Assembly (NCBI GenBank): GCA_013361095.1
Contig: JAATWA010000003.1
Span: forward strand, 115,183 to 179,182
DNA: 64,000 bases
Source of the DNA: Pseudanabaena biceps
GTDB taxonomy: Bacteria > Cyanobacteriota > Cyanobacteriia > Pseudanabaenales > Pseudanabaenaceae
Direction of reading: 5' to 3'
Numbering within the stretch: position 1 is the first letter of the stretch; the number at the start of each line of letters is the position of its first letter. A model generated the notes under the pieces. It ran no database searches, was not told the DNA's origin, and saw nothing but the letters and a program-made list of their open reading frames with translations. This document shows positions 17,118 to 25,874 of the stretch, piece by piece. A program made the translations under genes and the position numbers.

Positions 17118-17657
17118 TTACTGTAAATTTTGGACATCAAAAACTTGCTGACTAAATTCTTGAAAATCCTGTTCACATTGCTTCAAAGTCTCGAATGCTA
17201 AAGCATATGTAGAAGCATCAAATAGGTCGCGATCGCGTATTTTGGGCAACCACGATCGCAGTTTTGCTAACTCTACTTCATTCTCATCTAGCTCGGCAAA
17301 GGTCAAGTTATTTATTTCTCGTTCATGGGCTAATTCCTTATGGAAATCTTGGCAGCGCCCTAGAAATTCTTTGTACTCCTCATCGGCTTGCTGTTGAAAT
17401 TTCTGAATTAATAGAGAATTTTGCTCAGTATCCTCAATTATCACCGTCAATAAATCTACTTCCCCACCAGCTTCAAGAATTTCTAGTTTCAATTTTTCTA
17501 ACTGTTGTTGCAATTCCTCTTGTTGAGGTAAAACACAGATAGATTGTTGCAAATATAGTCCACCTAAGCTTTTGAGTTTACGCCAGATATAGACTCTTTT
17601 GGTTGATGGTTGGGCAGGGACGCGGTAAATCAGTAGATTCCAAGACTTCTGGGTCAT
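17118..17657 (-). CDS. ChrB N-terminal domain protein
   Basis: The 179-residue protein begins WNLLIYRVPAQPSTKRVYIWRKLKSLGGLYLQQSICVLP, which matches the N-terminal domain of the chromate-resistance regulator ChrB. The rest is charged and predicted helical or coiled coil (about 65-120). The C-terminal catalytic-like domain of full-length ChrB is absent. ChrB acts as a chromate-responsive repressor, so this protein may regulate the divergent cation-transporter gene that starts 114 bases away; direct repeats lie between them. Split chromate-transporter genes are at 50.8-51.9 kb. Confidence 0.75.
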   Translation of the reverse strand: MTQKSWNLLIYRVPAQPSTKRVYIWRKLKSLGGLYLQQSICVLPQQEELQQQLEKLKLEILEAGGEVDLLTVIIEDTEQNSLLIQKFQQQADEEYKEFLGRCQDFHKELAHEREINNLTFAELDENEVELAKLRSWLPKIRDRDLFDASTYALAFETLKQCEQDFQEFSQQVFDVQNLQ

Positions 17658-17696
17658 AGTAAATTCTAATATTTTGGCGATTTGCGAAATAAATGA

Positions 17697-17751
17697 AACA
17701 AGTGTTGCATTTATAAAATATGAGTGTTATCTTTTTATTGTAACAAGTGTT
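17697..17751. promoter_or_regulatory. Direct repeats AACAAGTGTT, candidate operator
   Basis: AACAAGTGTT occurs at 17697-17706 and 17742-17751, a 45-base period (about four helical turns). It lies in the 113-base space between the divergent ChrB-like and cation-transporter genes. Placement suggests a regulator binding two sites on one face. No experimental motif is known to me for this subfamily. Confidence 0.45.
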
Positions 17752-17770
17752 TCACTAGAACAGTAGCTTT

Positions 17771-18400
17771 ATGACAGAAATTAGTAATCCATCTCAACAT
17801 GAGCAGAATTTAAGAAGAGCAAATAAACTGCTCAAACAAGGTTTACAACTCGAATACCTAACTTTAGGTTGGAATGTAGTTGGTTCTATAATTGTCATTT
17901 TGACAGGCTTACAGGCTAATTCAGTTGCCCTAGTCGGATTTGCGCTTGACTCATTGATCGAAATTGGAGCTTCTACGGTCGTGATCTGGCAGCTAGCGGG
18001 AGTTTCCCAGCAAAGAGAGCGGAGTGCATTGCGCTTAATTGGCACTGCCTTTTTTGTATTGGGAACCTATATTTCGAGTCATTCTCTAGAGACAATAATT
18101 GCTCAAACACGCCCCAATCAATCGTTTGTTGGGATTGCATGGTTAGCAGCAACCTTTATCGTCATGCTATTACTGGCTTGGGGAAAAGAAGTTACAGGTA
18201 AAAAACTAGATAACCCAGTACTCAGGACAGAAGCTCGTGTCACTGTAGTTGATGCTTATCTTGCTGGTTCTGTCTTAGTTGGCTTGTTGCTAAATACTTT
18301 CTTTGGTTGGTGGTGGGCTGATCCTGTTGCTGGATTAGTGATTGTGTTTTATGGCTTTAAAGAAGGTTGGCACGCTTGGGTAGAAAGTAGTCACGTTTAA
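17771..18400 (+). CDS. Cation-efflux-like (CDF-type) membrane protein
   Basis: The 209-residue protein has six predicted membrane helices and the sequence LEYLTLGWNVVGSIIVILTGL...SVALVGFALDSLIEIGAST, which resembles the transmembrane domain of cation diffusion facilitators. The later EARVTVVDAYLAGSVLVGLLL corresponds to helix 5. It lacks the cytoplasmic C-terminal metal-binding domain of full CDF proteins, so it is a short version. A close paralog is at 49342-49929. The likely role is divalent-cation transport (inference). Its promoter region is shared with the ChrB-like gene. Confidence 0.75.
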   Translation: MTEISNPSQHEQNLRRANKLLKQGLQLEYLTLGWNVVGSIIVILTGLQANSVALVGFALDSLIEIGASTVVIWQLAGVSQQRERSALRLIGTAFFVLGTYISSHSLETIIAQTRPNQSFVGIAWLAATFIVMLLLAWGKEVTGKKLDNPVLRTEARVTVVDAYLAGSVLVGLLLNTFFGWWWADPVAGLVIVFYGFKEGWHAWVESSHV

Positions 18401-19052
18401 GCTCTCTATTTCCAAGTGTAATTTATCAAATTTAATTGACTGAAAAGGAGAATAGTCATGAAAGTAATGAGTTACAACACCTTATTTGGTGGTTTTGATG
18501 GTTCCGATAATCACCGCTTTTTAGCACAAGCAGAAGTAATTGAATCTGTCGATCCAGATATCCTGTTGGTGCAGGAAGCAAAACAGTATGAGACGAATGG
18601 ATTCAGCCGTCTCTATGAGGTAGAATCTGCCCTCAACCGACGGGGATTTCTTTCCCTAGCACCCCATACAGGACAAAATACAGCCATCTTTGTTCGTGAA
18701 GGTATTGAGCCAATTTCCTTTGAGAGTGATTCTGTCCATTTTCATCATGCGGCAGCGATTGGTACATTCAAAGTTCCCGAATTTGATCAACCGATTACCT
18801 TTATCAGCGCCCATCTCTGTCCTTTTGGCGCTCATGTGCGCTTGACAGAAGCAGCTTATCTATCAAGTTACGGTGCACCAGACAAACTAACGATTGTGGC
18901 GGGTGATTTTAACTCGGTTTCACCCCATGATCCTGAGCCAGTTGGTTGGGATACTCTCCCTAGTCATTTTCAGGCGCGTTATCTCTCTTTAGATGGCAAG
19001 ACATCAGATAAACGGATTCTAGTACAAGGCGGCTAAAGTGAAGAAACATACT

Positions 19053-19826
19053 TTAGACGGTTAAAGCCTTACCTTTATAAGTCCATTTAAAAGGCTTAGC
19101 CATAGTACGGTTGAAGTAGTCAATAAATAAGATAATGCGAGACTTCAAATCGGCTTGAGAGATAAAGTTACCGCGTCTGAGTAACTTACGCATCAAGATC
19201 CCAAACCAAATCTCAATCTGATTAAGCCAAGAACAATGCTTGGGAGTAAAATAAAAAACAATACGATGATTTTTATCGGTTAAGAAATCAGTCCTTGTCT
19301 GCATGGATTTGAGGATGCCGCACTTACCTTTGACACCTAAATCAATCTCCAATCTTTCGACTTGTGCAACATAGCGAACGAGGGATTCCGATTGATGAGT
19401 GTTGAGACAATCCATAACTAAATGCCATTTGTTAGCATCAGGATTAGTGGCTATAGTTTGTTGGACATGAGTAAGATAGTCAACTTCAGTACGTGTATCG
19501 CCCACAGAAGCCTTGATGACTAAACCCGTGGCGACATCAAAACTGGCGATTAAGGTTTGAGTACCATGTCGAATATATTCAAACTCGCGACGGTGAATCT
19601 TACTAGGTTCTAAGGGCTTATCAGGATATTTGCGCTCAAGGGCTTGGATACCCGTCATTTCATCAAGACTAATAGTTTGTTCACCTAAGGCAGCTCGCTC
19701 TATTGCATTTAAGTAATTGTCAGTAATGGCTGTTACTTTTTGTTCAAACAATGGGTCAGGCGCTGGGAGACTGTCAGTAACCTGATTGATGCGGTTTGAT
19801 ATCTGCTTCGGCGAGTAAGCGTCCAA
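19053..19826 (-). CDS. IS630 transposase, catalytic frame (OrfB)
   Basis: The catalytic DDE domain is complete: first Asp in SLDEMTGIQALERKYP, second Asp in LVMDCLNTHQSE, and the glutamate in HCSWLNQIEIWFGIL. Its frame overlaps OrfA by 53 bases and is +1 relative to it. Real protein sequence probably begins near DSLPAPDPLFEQ, joined to OrfA by a shift at TAC TGA C (19773-19779). The methionine at 19826 is unlikely to be a natural start. Confidence 0.82.
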   Translation of the reverse strand: MDAYSPKQISNRINQVTDSLPAPDPLFEQKVTAITDNYLNAIERAALGEQTISLDEMTGIQALERKYPDKPLEPSKIHRREFEYIRHGTQTLIASFDVATGLVIKASVGDTRTEVDYLTHVQQTIATNPDANKWHLVMDCLNTHQSESLVRYVAQVERLEIDLGVKGKCGILKSMQTRTDFLTDKNHRIVFYFTPKHCSWLNQIEIWFGILMRKLLRRGNFISQADLKSRIILFIDYFNRTMAKPFKWTYKGKALTV

Positions 19827-20256
19827 CGTGCCTCGGTGATATCGTGGTCACAATCCCGCGTTGAATCATTTCATCGGCGAGTTCGCGACTTGTCCATTGG
19901 CTGATTGGCCGACCACTCTCCTCTGGACTTTCACAGGCGATTGCAAATAAGTGCATGATTTGCTCAAGCTCGAATGTCGGTGGTGTACCCGAACGCTCAG
20001 CATCTTTCAAACAATCCAACACACCTATGTCTTTTTCCCGTCCCCACACCCATCGGTCTCGCCACAATCGGGCACTTTTGCGGCTGATATCTAATTCCCG
20101 CGCTATCATTGCTTGACTGTATCCTTGCGAGGCTAAAACAACAATCTTTGCTCGTTGGGCTATTTGCTGCGGTGTACTGTGTCGATTGATTATCTGTTCC
20201 AATTCTTCTTGTTCCAACTCTTCTAAATGCAATGCTTTTGTAGATACCGTAAACAC
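19774..20256 (-). CDS. IS630 transposase, N-terminal frame (OrfA)
   Basis: The 160 residues contain a helix-turn-helix region (QIAQRAKIVVLASQGYSQAMIARELDISRK then RLWRDRW) and a winged-helix segment ending in LLAEADIKPHQSGY. It binds the element ends. The frame stops at TGA in the context TAC TGA C. The catalytic domain continues in the +1 frame, so a full transposase would need ribosomal frameshifting or is now split. Confidence 0.82.
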   Translation of the reverse strand: MFTVSTKALHLEELEQEELEQIINRHSTPQQIAQRAKIVVLASQGYSQAMIARELDISRKSARLWRDRWVWGREKDIGVLDCLKDAERSGTPPTFELEQIMHLFAIACESPEESGRPISQWTSRELADEMIQRGIVTTISPRHVGRLLAEADIKPHQSGY

Positions 20257-20565
20257 TAATTTTTGACCGTTATTTCATTTCTTCTTATAGTATCTTCACT
20301 TTAGCCGCCTTGTACTAGAAACTCTCTATCTTGCAGGATTCATTGATATCGCCCATCAATTTAATCAACACACAGAAACAACGGTTCCATGTAAAGCATT
20401 TAAGGGAACAGAATTTCTTCCCTTTCGCTCAGATTATATTTTTGCTAGTGCTGCCCTAGCAAAATCAGCTATATCCTATGCTGTGATTAAGAATAACCAA
20501 ACTGATATATCATCAGATCATTACCCCATTGTGGCAGAGTTCAATTTTTTAATTGTAGAGGATAC

Positions 20566-21750
20566 ATGGCAAAAATAGCAAAGAAAGGTATCTTCAACAA
20601 TATATTTTTTATTGGCTTATTAAGTTTTTTTGGAGGTATTAGCCAAGATATTTTTGTGCCAATCTTACCTCTTTATCTTTCCGATATTTTGGGAATGGAT
20701 AAATCTTTTATTGGTCTAACTGAAGGAATTGTAACCAGTAGTGCCAGTATATTTAAGATCGTATCTGGTTTTTTAACCGATAAACTCAAATCAAAGAAAT
20801 CAATTATATTTGTTGGCTATTTCTTATCTCTAATAAGTCGCCCCTTACTTGCTGTAATATCTTCGAGTTTTGGTGTTTTAGCATTGCGGTTAATTGATGG
20901 TATTGGTAAAGGCTTAAAAGATGCTCCCAAAGATGCGTTGATTGCTGATTCGACACTGAATACTAATAGAGGGAAATCCTTTGGAGTAGCTAGAGCATTA
21001 GATACAATGGGTTCGGTAATTGGTCCATTAATATTATTTGGGTTGTTATTTCTATTTCAAACTTTGGATAAGAAATACGAGTATATTTTCTTTATCTCTG
21101 CTCTCCCATTAGTGCTGACTCTATTAGTTATTGTTTTTAAGGTTAAAGAAACTCCAGCTATTAAAGATACAAATAAATCTAGTGAATCCATAGCTTCAGT
21201 AAAACTACCCACTAATTTTTATATTCTATTGGGGATAATGTGCTTGTTTTCCATTGGTAATTCTTCAGACGCATTTCTGATCTTGAGAGCGCAGAATGTG
21301 GGCGTAGAATTACTGGCAATTCCCCTTGTTTATGCACTATTTAATTTCTTTTACGCTACAGCATCAATACCACTAGGTAGTTTATCTGATCGGATTGGTA
21401 GAGAAAAAGTCATTATTCTTGGATGGATTGCTTATGCTTTAGCTTATCTGGGTTTTGGCTTTGCTAATGCAGCATATCAAATTTGGTTGTTATTTGCTTT
21501 CTATGGAATTTATTATGCAACCACAGAGGGAGTTGCGAAAGCTCTAATTGCCGATTTAGTTGATTCTAGTCATAGAGGTCGTGCTTATGGACTGTATAAT
21601 TCGGTCATTGGGTTAATGGCACTTCCTTCAAGTTTAATTGCAGGTTTTTTGTGGGATAAGGTAAACAGTGGTGCACCATTTCTGTTTGGTGCTTGTATTG
21701 CTATACTCTCTACTTTATGCCTTGGGATATTTTTAAGATTTAAGAATTAG
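20566..21750 (+). CDS. Major facilitator superfamily transporter (paralog of 12350 gene)
   Basis: The 394-residue protein has about 12 helices with MFS loops SDRIGREKVIILG and LIDGIGKGLKDAPKDALIAD. It is clearly homologous to the protein at 12350-13528, sharing the GKGLxxxPxDAL motif, the GNSSDAFLILRA / GNSSNMFLLLRA helix, and the YGIYYATTEGVAKALIADL region. The base composition is more A/T rich than the paralog, suggesting separate histories. The ATG lies inside the 3' end of the broken phosphodiesterase gene. The substrate is unknown. Confidence 0.85.
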   Translation: MAKIAKKGIFNNIFFIGLLSFFGGISQDIFVPILPLYLSDILGMDKSFIGLTEGIVTSSASIFKIVSGFLTDKLKSKKSIIFVGYFLSLISRPLLAVISSSFGVLALRLIDGIGKGLKDAPKDALIADSTLNTNRGKSFGVARALDTMGSVIGPLILFGLLFLFQTLDKKYEYIFFISALPLVLTLLVIVFKVKETPAIKDTNKSSESIASVKLPTNFYILLGIMCLFSIGNSSDAFLILRAQNVGVELLAIPLVYALFNFFYATASIPLGSLSDRIGREKVIILGWIAYALAYLGFGFANAAYQIWLLFAFYGIYYATTEGVAKALIADLVDSSHRGRAYGLYNSVIGLMALPSSLIAGFLWDKVNSGAPFLFGACIAILSTLCLGIFLRFKN

Positions 21751-21775
21751 TTTGAACTACATTACCTTGTAAATT

Positions 21776-22915
21776 ATGGCAATCAAGCGACGACAGTTAT
21801 TAATATTGGGTGGATTGGCTTTGGGTGGCGGTCTTGGCGGTGCGGTTCTTTCCAAAATATTAATCCGTCAGCCTGAGCCAATCGCCTCTACAACAAATAG
21901 CAGCACAGCCGTCGTCAATAATCTCGAACCAGCCAAATCTAACATCAATGTCAAGCGATCGCCCAACCCTGCTCCTAAGGGTCTATTCGCACCAACCCGT
22001 GGTGATATGCGAATTGTGGTAATTAGCGATCTCAATAGTGCCTATGGCTCAACCGATTACATTCCACAGGTAAAGCAAGCGATCGCTTTTTTGCCAGATT
22101 GGGAACCTGACCTCGTAATGTGTGGTGGTGACATGGTGGCAGGTCAGAGCAATGAGCTATCGGATGCAGAGATTGCGGCAATGTGGCAAGGATTTGAGAA
22201 ACATATCGGTGCGCCTATCCGCAAGGCAAAACTTCCCTTTGGATTTACAATTGGCAATCATGACGGTTCAGGTTCTATCTATAATGGTAAACTTTCCTTT
22301 GAGCGCGATCGCAATGCGGTTCGGAAATACTGGAATGATCCTAAACATGATCCAAATTTAAAATTTGTTGATCGGGCAGATTTTCCATTCCATTATACCT
22401 TTCAGCAGAATGATATTTTCTGCTTGGTTTGGGATGCATCCACTGCAACAATTCCATCGGAACAAATAAAATGGGTGGAAAAGAGTTTGTCTAGTGAAAT
22501 CGCCCAAAAAGCAAAACTAAGGATTGCGATCGGTCATCTTCCTCTCTATGCAGTAGTAAAAGGTAGAGAAACGACTGGCAACTATTTAGATGATGCTGAA
22601 CGCCTTAGAGCTATTCTCGAAAAGTATGGGGTGCATACTTATATTAGTGGACACCAACATGGTTACTATCCTGCCTATAAAGGTAAATTGGAATTGCTTT
22701 ATGCGGGAGTTTTGGGTGATGATCTACGGCATTTATTAAGTGGCAATCTTACACCCATTCGGACAATCACTGTAGTTGATATCAAGCTCGAGACTTCAGA
22801 AACTACTTATACAACTTACGATATGGATAGCCTCAAAGTAGTCGATCAGAAAACTTTGCCGCCCTTTATTGATGCGCCTAATGGTCGAATTACGCGCCGT
22901 GATCTCAAGGTCTAG
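21776..22915 (+). CDS. Exported calcineurin-like metallophosphoesterase
   Basis: The 379-residue protein starts MAIKRRQLLILGGLALGGGLGG, a twin-arginine-like export signal, then a Ser/Thr/Pro-rich linker. The phosphoesterase domain has the ordered metal motifs VVISDLNSAYG (DxN where DxH is usual), VMCGGDMVAG, IGNHDGSG, IGHLPLY and SGHQHGYYP. It would hydrolyse phosphate esters outside the cytoplasmic membrane. It starts 25 bases after the MFS gene, so the two may be co-transcribed. Its 3' end overlaps the convergent DUF190 gene by 11 bases. The first-motif substitution may alter metal use. Confidence 0.85.
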   Translation: MAIKRRQLLILGGLALGGGLGGAVLSKILIRQPEPIASTTNSSTAVVNNLEPAKSNINVKRSPNPAPKGLFAPTRGDMRIVVISDLNSAYGSTDYIPQVKQAIAFLPDWEPDLVMCGGDMVAGQSNELSDAEIAAMWQGFEKHIGAPIRKAKLPFGFTIGNHDGSGSIYNGKLSFERDRNAVRKYWNDPKHDPNLKFVDRADFPFHYTFQQNDIFCLVWDASTATIPSEQIKWVEKSLSSEIAQKAKLRIAIGHLPLYAVVKGRETTGNYLDDAERLRAILEKYGVHTYISGHQHGYYPAYKGKLELLYAGVLGDDLRHLLSGNLTPIRTITVVDIKLETSETTYTTYDMDSLKVVDQKTLPPFIDAPNGRITRRDLKV

Positions 22916-23237
22916 AACCATGATGAACCACATTCATTGTTTCCAGTGTGACTAATCCTTGTGTCACTATTTCTTTTACGATAGGTAGAAAAATGGTGAT
23001 CGCCTCCTCAGAATCAATAATTAGCACCAAAATAGGTAGTTCTGAGGAAAGCTCTAGAATTCTGGCAGTATGAATTTTACCTGAATCACGCATTCCAAAG
23101 CCCTCAATCCCACGCAGGACTGTCGCTCCAGAGATACCATGTTTTTTAGCCTCTTCTACTAATGCCATATACACTGGTCTGCCTTGCCATTGATCCGATT
23201 CATCGACATAAGCAATTAGACGTTGCCAAGTTACCAT
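22905..23237 (-). CDS. DUF190 (PII-like) protein of the fluoride operon
   Basis: The 110-residue soluble protein matches DUF190: RLIAYVDESDQWQGRPVYMALVEEAKKHGISGATVLRGIEGFG, followed by LPILVLIIDSEEAITIFLPIV. The fold is PII-like (ferredoxin-type trimer), which suggests a nucleotide- or ligand-sensing regulatory partner. DUF190 genes are commonly found beside crcB. Here it is the last gene of the fluoride operon, 43 bases after the second crcB. Its exact role is unknown; control of the channel or exchanger is an inference. Confidence 0.85.
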   Translation of the reverse strand: MVTWQRLIAYVDESDQWQGRPVYMALVEEAKKHGISGATVLRGIEGFGMRDSGKIHTARILELSSELPILVLIIDSEEAITIFLPIVKEIVTQGLVTLETMNVVHHGSRP

Positions 23238-23280
23238 TATGACCTCCCTATAATTTGCGTGGAACGCTTTATGCTGAAGC

Positions 23281-23694
23281 TCATGGTAACCGCCTTGCTA
23301 AGTAGCTACCAAGCTGTAAACACAACACCCCAAACATAGCACTACCAAGCCAATACAGTGAGGTGATCTCCAAATTGGCTATAGTTAGTAGCTTTTCTGC
23401 ATCAAGTTCGTAGGATGAAAAGGTGGTATATGAACCTAAAAAACCCACCGCAATAATCAGACGGAGATCGGGTGAGATGACAGTTCTTTCCAAAGCAAGT
23501 GTGCTAAAAAAGCCCATGACAAAAGCACCAGAGAGATTAATAAAAAATGTGCCAAAGGGAAAAGCCATGCCTAACCATTGATTAAATCCCAACGTGAGAT
23601 AGTAACGACTCAAGGCTCCCGCGATCGCCCCAAAACTAATCGCTAAAGGCGCACGAAGGTTAGGATTATTAGATCGTAGCTGTTTTTGTCTCAT
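23281..23694 (-). CDS. crcB: Fluoride channel CrcB (Fluc), second copy
   Basis: The 137-residue protein has four membrane helices. Channel motifs are FPFGTFFINLSGAFVMGFFSTL (pore asparagine, GxxxG) and GFLGSYTTFSSYELDAEKLL (sodium-binding break and phenylalanine-rich helix). Fluc proteins form dual-topology dimers that leak fluoride out of the cytoplasm. Two adjacent copies suggest a heterodimer. The N-terminus is more basic (MRQKQLRSNN) than the first copy. It is transcribed behind a fluoride riboswitch with CLC-F and the other crcB, 16 bases after the latter. Confidence 0.93.
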   Translation of the reverse strand: MRQKQLRSNNPNLRAPLAISFGAIAGALSRYYLTLGFNQWLGMAFPFGTFFINLSGAFVMGFFSTLALERTVISPDLRLIIAVGFLGSYTTFSSYELDAEKLLTIANLEITSLYWLGSAMFGVLCLQLGSYLARRLP

Positions 23695-23710
23695 CTTACT
23701 CGCTTCACTT

Positions 23711-24112
23711 TTACCCGATGACCTTAGCTAAAGCAATTCCAATTTTGAGGCAGATCCCTCCAAACACAACACTACCTAACCAGTAGAACATTGCTTTTTT
23801 TTGACTACCACTCCGCAATAGAACAGAAGTGTCAAGTGCATAGGTAGAGAAGGTAGTATAGGAGCCTAAAAAGCCTGTTGTAATCAAAAGTTGCAGTTCT
23901 GAGGAGGTGATTACCCTCTCGATCGCTAATGTTGCAAAAAATCCCATTAATAGCGAGCCAGATAAATTAATCATAAAAGTACCATAGGGAAAATTTGTTC
24001 CTAACCATTGAGCTATACCAATTGTGAGATAGTAGCGACTTAATGCACCTAAAATTGCCCCAAAACTAACCGCCAAAGGAGATATCAATTGAGGATCGAC
24101 GATATTGATCAT
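23711..24112 (-). CDS. crcB: Fluoride channel CrcB (Fluc), first copy
   Basis: The 133-residue, four-helix channel protein has FPYGTFMINLSGSLLMGFFATL and GFLGSYTTFSTYALDTSVLL. Its start codon overlaps the stop of the CLC gene (ATGA), indicating translational coupling. It probably pairs with the next crcB as a heterodimeric fluoride channel. The two copies share about half their residues, consistent with an old duplication with opposite membrane topologies. Confidence 0.93.
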   Translation of the reverse strand: MINIVDPQLISPLAVSFGAILGALSRYYLTIGIAQWLGTNFPYGTFMINLSGSLLMGFFATLAIERVITSSELQLLITTGFLGSYTTFSTYALDTSVLLRSGSQKKAMFYWLGSVVFGGICLKIGIALAKVIG

Positions 24113-25812
24113 GGGGTTAATTCTTCACAGCGCAACAAAACCACTCTTACCTCTTTAAGTTCATTAGTATGTGCAGCGAGAAAGCTCCGTAACTTATCTT
24201 CTTGATCAACTAGCTCAAGACATTGAGGAAGCCTATGGGGAGGAAACTCATGGTTATCATGAGAAAGAGCATCACCTTTCAAAAATCCCGATGAGACGCG
24301 ATGCACCACCACTTGCTCAATGCCAAACTCTTCGGCACGAGTCGCCAAATAATAAGCTAGAGGGGTTGGATTTAATTTTTGCCAAAATGTTGTCTGTGGT
24401 AAACGAGCACCAAAGTGAAAGTAGAGTCGTAAAGCTGTTAAATCATTCATTTCTATTTCTTCTCCTCGATGTACAAATCCCCAGAAATGGAGGTCATTGA
24501 ATAAGTGAATTTCTTTGGCTACCTTTTTTTCAAGCGCCTTGGCAGTTTCTAGCGCATGGGCGGCTAAAGTTAAGCCATCTTTGATGGGCACAAAGTGATA
24601 TTTGCTAGAGCCGATCTGCTGAGCGCTATAGATACCAGAATGACCAGAGGCAAGGTAGCTCATCGTGCAAGCGATCGCCACAAAGATTCCCGACTCAATC
24701 CCAAAAAGTTCAATTCCCATCAACGTTGCCGCGATCGGAGTATTAGCAGCACCGCCAAAGACTGCGACAAATCCCATTCCCGCTAATAAAGGCGCGGATA
24801 ATGGCAGGATTAATGACAAAGCATTTCCTAAAGTCGCACCAATAAAGAATAGCGGAGTCACCTCACCCCCCTTAAAACCTGCTCCCAAAGTCAAAGCCGT
24901 TAAACCGATTTTGGCGGCAAAATCCCAAGGTGGTAGCGGCATCTCAAAGGCATTCACAATTGTGGGAATGCCGAGACCAATATATTTAGTAGAGCCGAGC
25001 GCCCAAACAATCAAAGCGACAATGACACCGCCGATTGCAGGGCGTAAAGGAGCATAGGATATTTTCGATTTAAAGAAATAGCTAAACCTATGAGTTAGTT
25101 TCGCAAACACCATTGCCGCAAGTCCGAAGACTATACCAGCCGAGATCGCGGAAATTAGTTCTATTAAGTTTATAGATGGAATCGATGGAGCATGACGATA
25201 TGCTGTATGGTGCAGCCCTAGACTTAGAGTCATGCGATCGCCCACAATTGCGGCAACCAAACAGGGAAAAAGCGCACTATGGTTGATCGTACCGATTGCT
25301 AAAACCTCTAGACCAAAGATCGTTCCTGCTAAGGGAGTCCCAAAAACCGAAGCAAATCCACCACTAAGCCCAGCCATTAATAGAATTCGGCGATCGCTAG
25401 GCTTGAAATTGAATATTTTCGTCAACTGGTCAGCAAGGGAAGCCGCAATTTGTAAGGCTGTACCTTCTCGACCTGCGGAACCGCCAAATAAATGGGTTAA
25501 GGTGGTTCCAAATAAAACCATCGGAGCCATCCGTAAAGGAATAATCTTTTTAGAATTATGAATCTCTTCCAATAAAAGATTATTGCCAGCTTCTATTGGT
25601 TTTCCATAGCGATAATAAAGCCAACCACTCAAGAAGCCGCCCACAGGTAGCAAAGCAATGATCCATATATGTGATTCTCGCCAATCAGTTGCCCATTCCA
25701 AAGAGGCCAACAGAGCCGCAGAACCCAAACCCGAAAGAATCCCAACAACGCCAGAGATAATAAACCACTTACTGAGTTGGGAGAAAATGATAAATTTCTG
25801 AAGATATTTCAT
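24109..25812 (-). CDS. CLC-F fluoride/proton antiporter
   Basis: The 567-residue CLC protein carries the markers that separate the fluoride-specific CLC-F clade from chloride transporters: GREGT at residues 114-118 in SAGREGTALQ (chloride CLCs have GREGP) and GNN at 76-78. About 16 to 18 helices end near residue 410; a 150-residue cytoplasmic C-terminal extension follows and is not recognised. It exports fluoride by exchange with protons. It is the first gene of the riboswitch-controlled operon. A hairpin with arms GTCACGTT/AACGTGAC (25816-25846) lies just before the start codon and may affect translation. Confidence 0.92.
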   Translation of the reverse strand: MKYLQKFIIFSQLSKWFIISGVVGILSGLGSAALLASLEWATDWRESHIWIIALLPVGGFLSGWLYYRYGKPIEAGNNLLLEEIHNSKKIIPLRMAPMVLFGTTLTHLFGGSAGREGTALQIAASLADQLTKIFNFKPSDRRILLMAGLSGGFASVFGTPLAGTIFGLEVLAIGTINHSALFPCLVAAIVGDRMTLSLGLHHTAYRHAPSIPSINLIELISAISAGIVFGLAAMVFAKLTHRFSYFFKSKISYAPLRPAIGGVIVALIVWALGSTKYIGLGIPTIVNAFEMPLPPWDFAAKIGLTALTLGAGFKGGEVTPLFFIGATLGNALSLILPLSAPLLAGMGFVAVFGGAANTPIAATLMGIELFGIESGIFVAIACTMSYLASGHSGIYSAQQIGSSKYHFVPIKDGLTLAAHALETAKALEKKVAKEIHLFNDLHFWGFVHRGEEIEMNDLTALRLYFHFGARLPQTTFWQKLNPTPLAYYLATRAEEFGIEQVVVHRVSSGFLKGDALSHDNHEFPPHRLPQCLELVDQEDKLRSFLAAHTNELKEVRVVLLRCEELTP

Positions 25813-25874
25813 AATGTCACGTTAAATCAAAATCAGTAAACGTGACTTGTCGCACAAAGGTTGATCAAGGCATT

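Larger units (their letters stand above)
19022..20315 (-). mobile_element. IS630-family insertion sequence, 1294 bp
   Basis: The ends are inverted repeats GTACAAGGCGGCTAAAGTGAAGA and its complement. The element is flanked by TA duplications (19020-19021, 20316-20317) within a CTAG target, as expected for IS630. It carries a two-frame transposase on the minus strand. A 3' fragment of a near-identical copy lies at 28017-28285 and also abuts CTAG. Confidence 0.88.
18458..20578 (+). pseudogene. Endonuclease/exonuclease/phosphatase-fold gene split by an IS630 element
   Basis: The 5' part (18458 to about 19021) reads MKVMSYNTLFGG, LVQEAKQYE, FISAHLCPFGAH and IVAGDFNSVSPHDPEP, the metal-binding and catalytic motifs of the DNase I-like phosphodiesterase family. 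The 3' part resumes at 20318 with ETLYLAGFIDIAHQ and ends SDYIFAS...SSDHYPIVAEF at 20578, supplying the final catalytic Asp-His. Removing 19022-20315 plus one copy of the TA duplication restores the frame exactly through ATTCTAGAAACT. The 3' end overlaps the MFS gene start by 13 bases. The intact enzyme would hydrolyse a phosphodiester or phosphomonoester of unknown identity. Confidence 0.85.

Noticed and set aside
23098..25561. Plus-strand frames opposite the crcB and CLC genes
   Set aside because: They are antisense shadows of the strongly conserved fluoride genes, with no start signals or recognisable domains.
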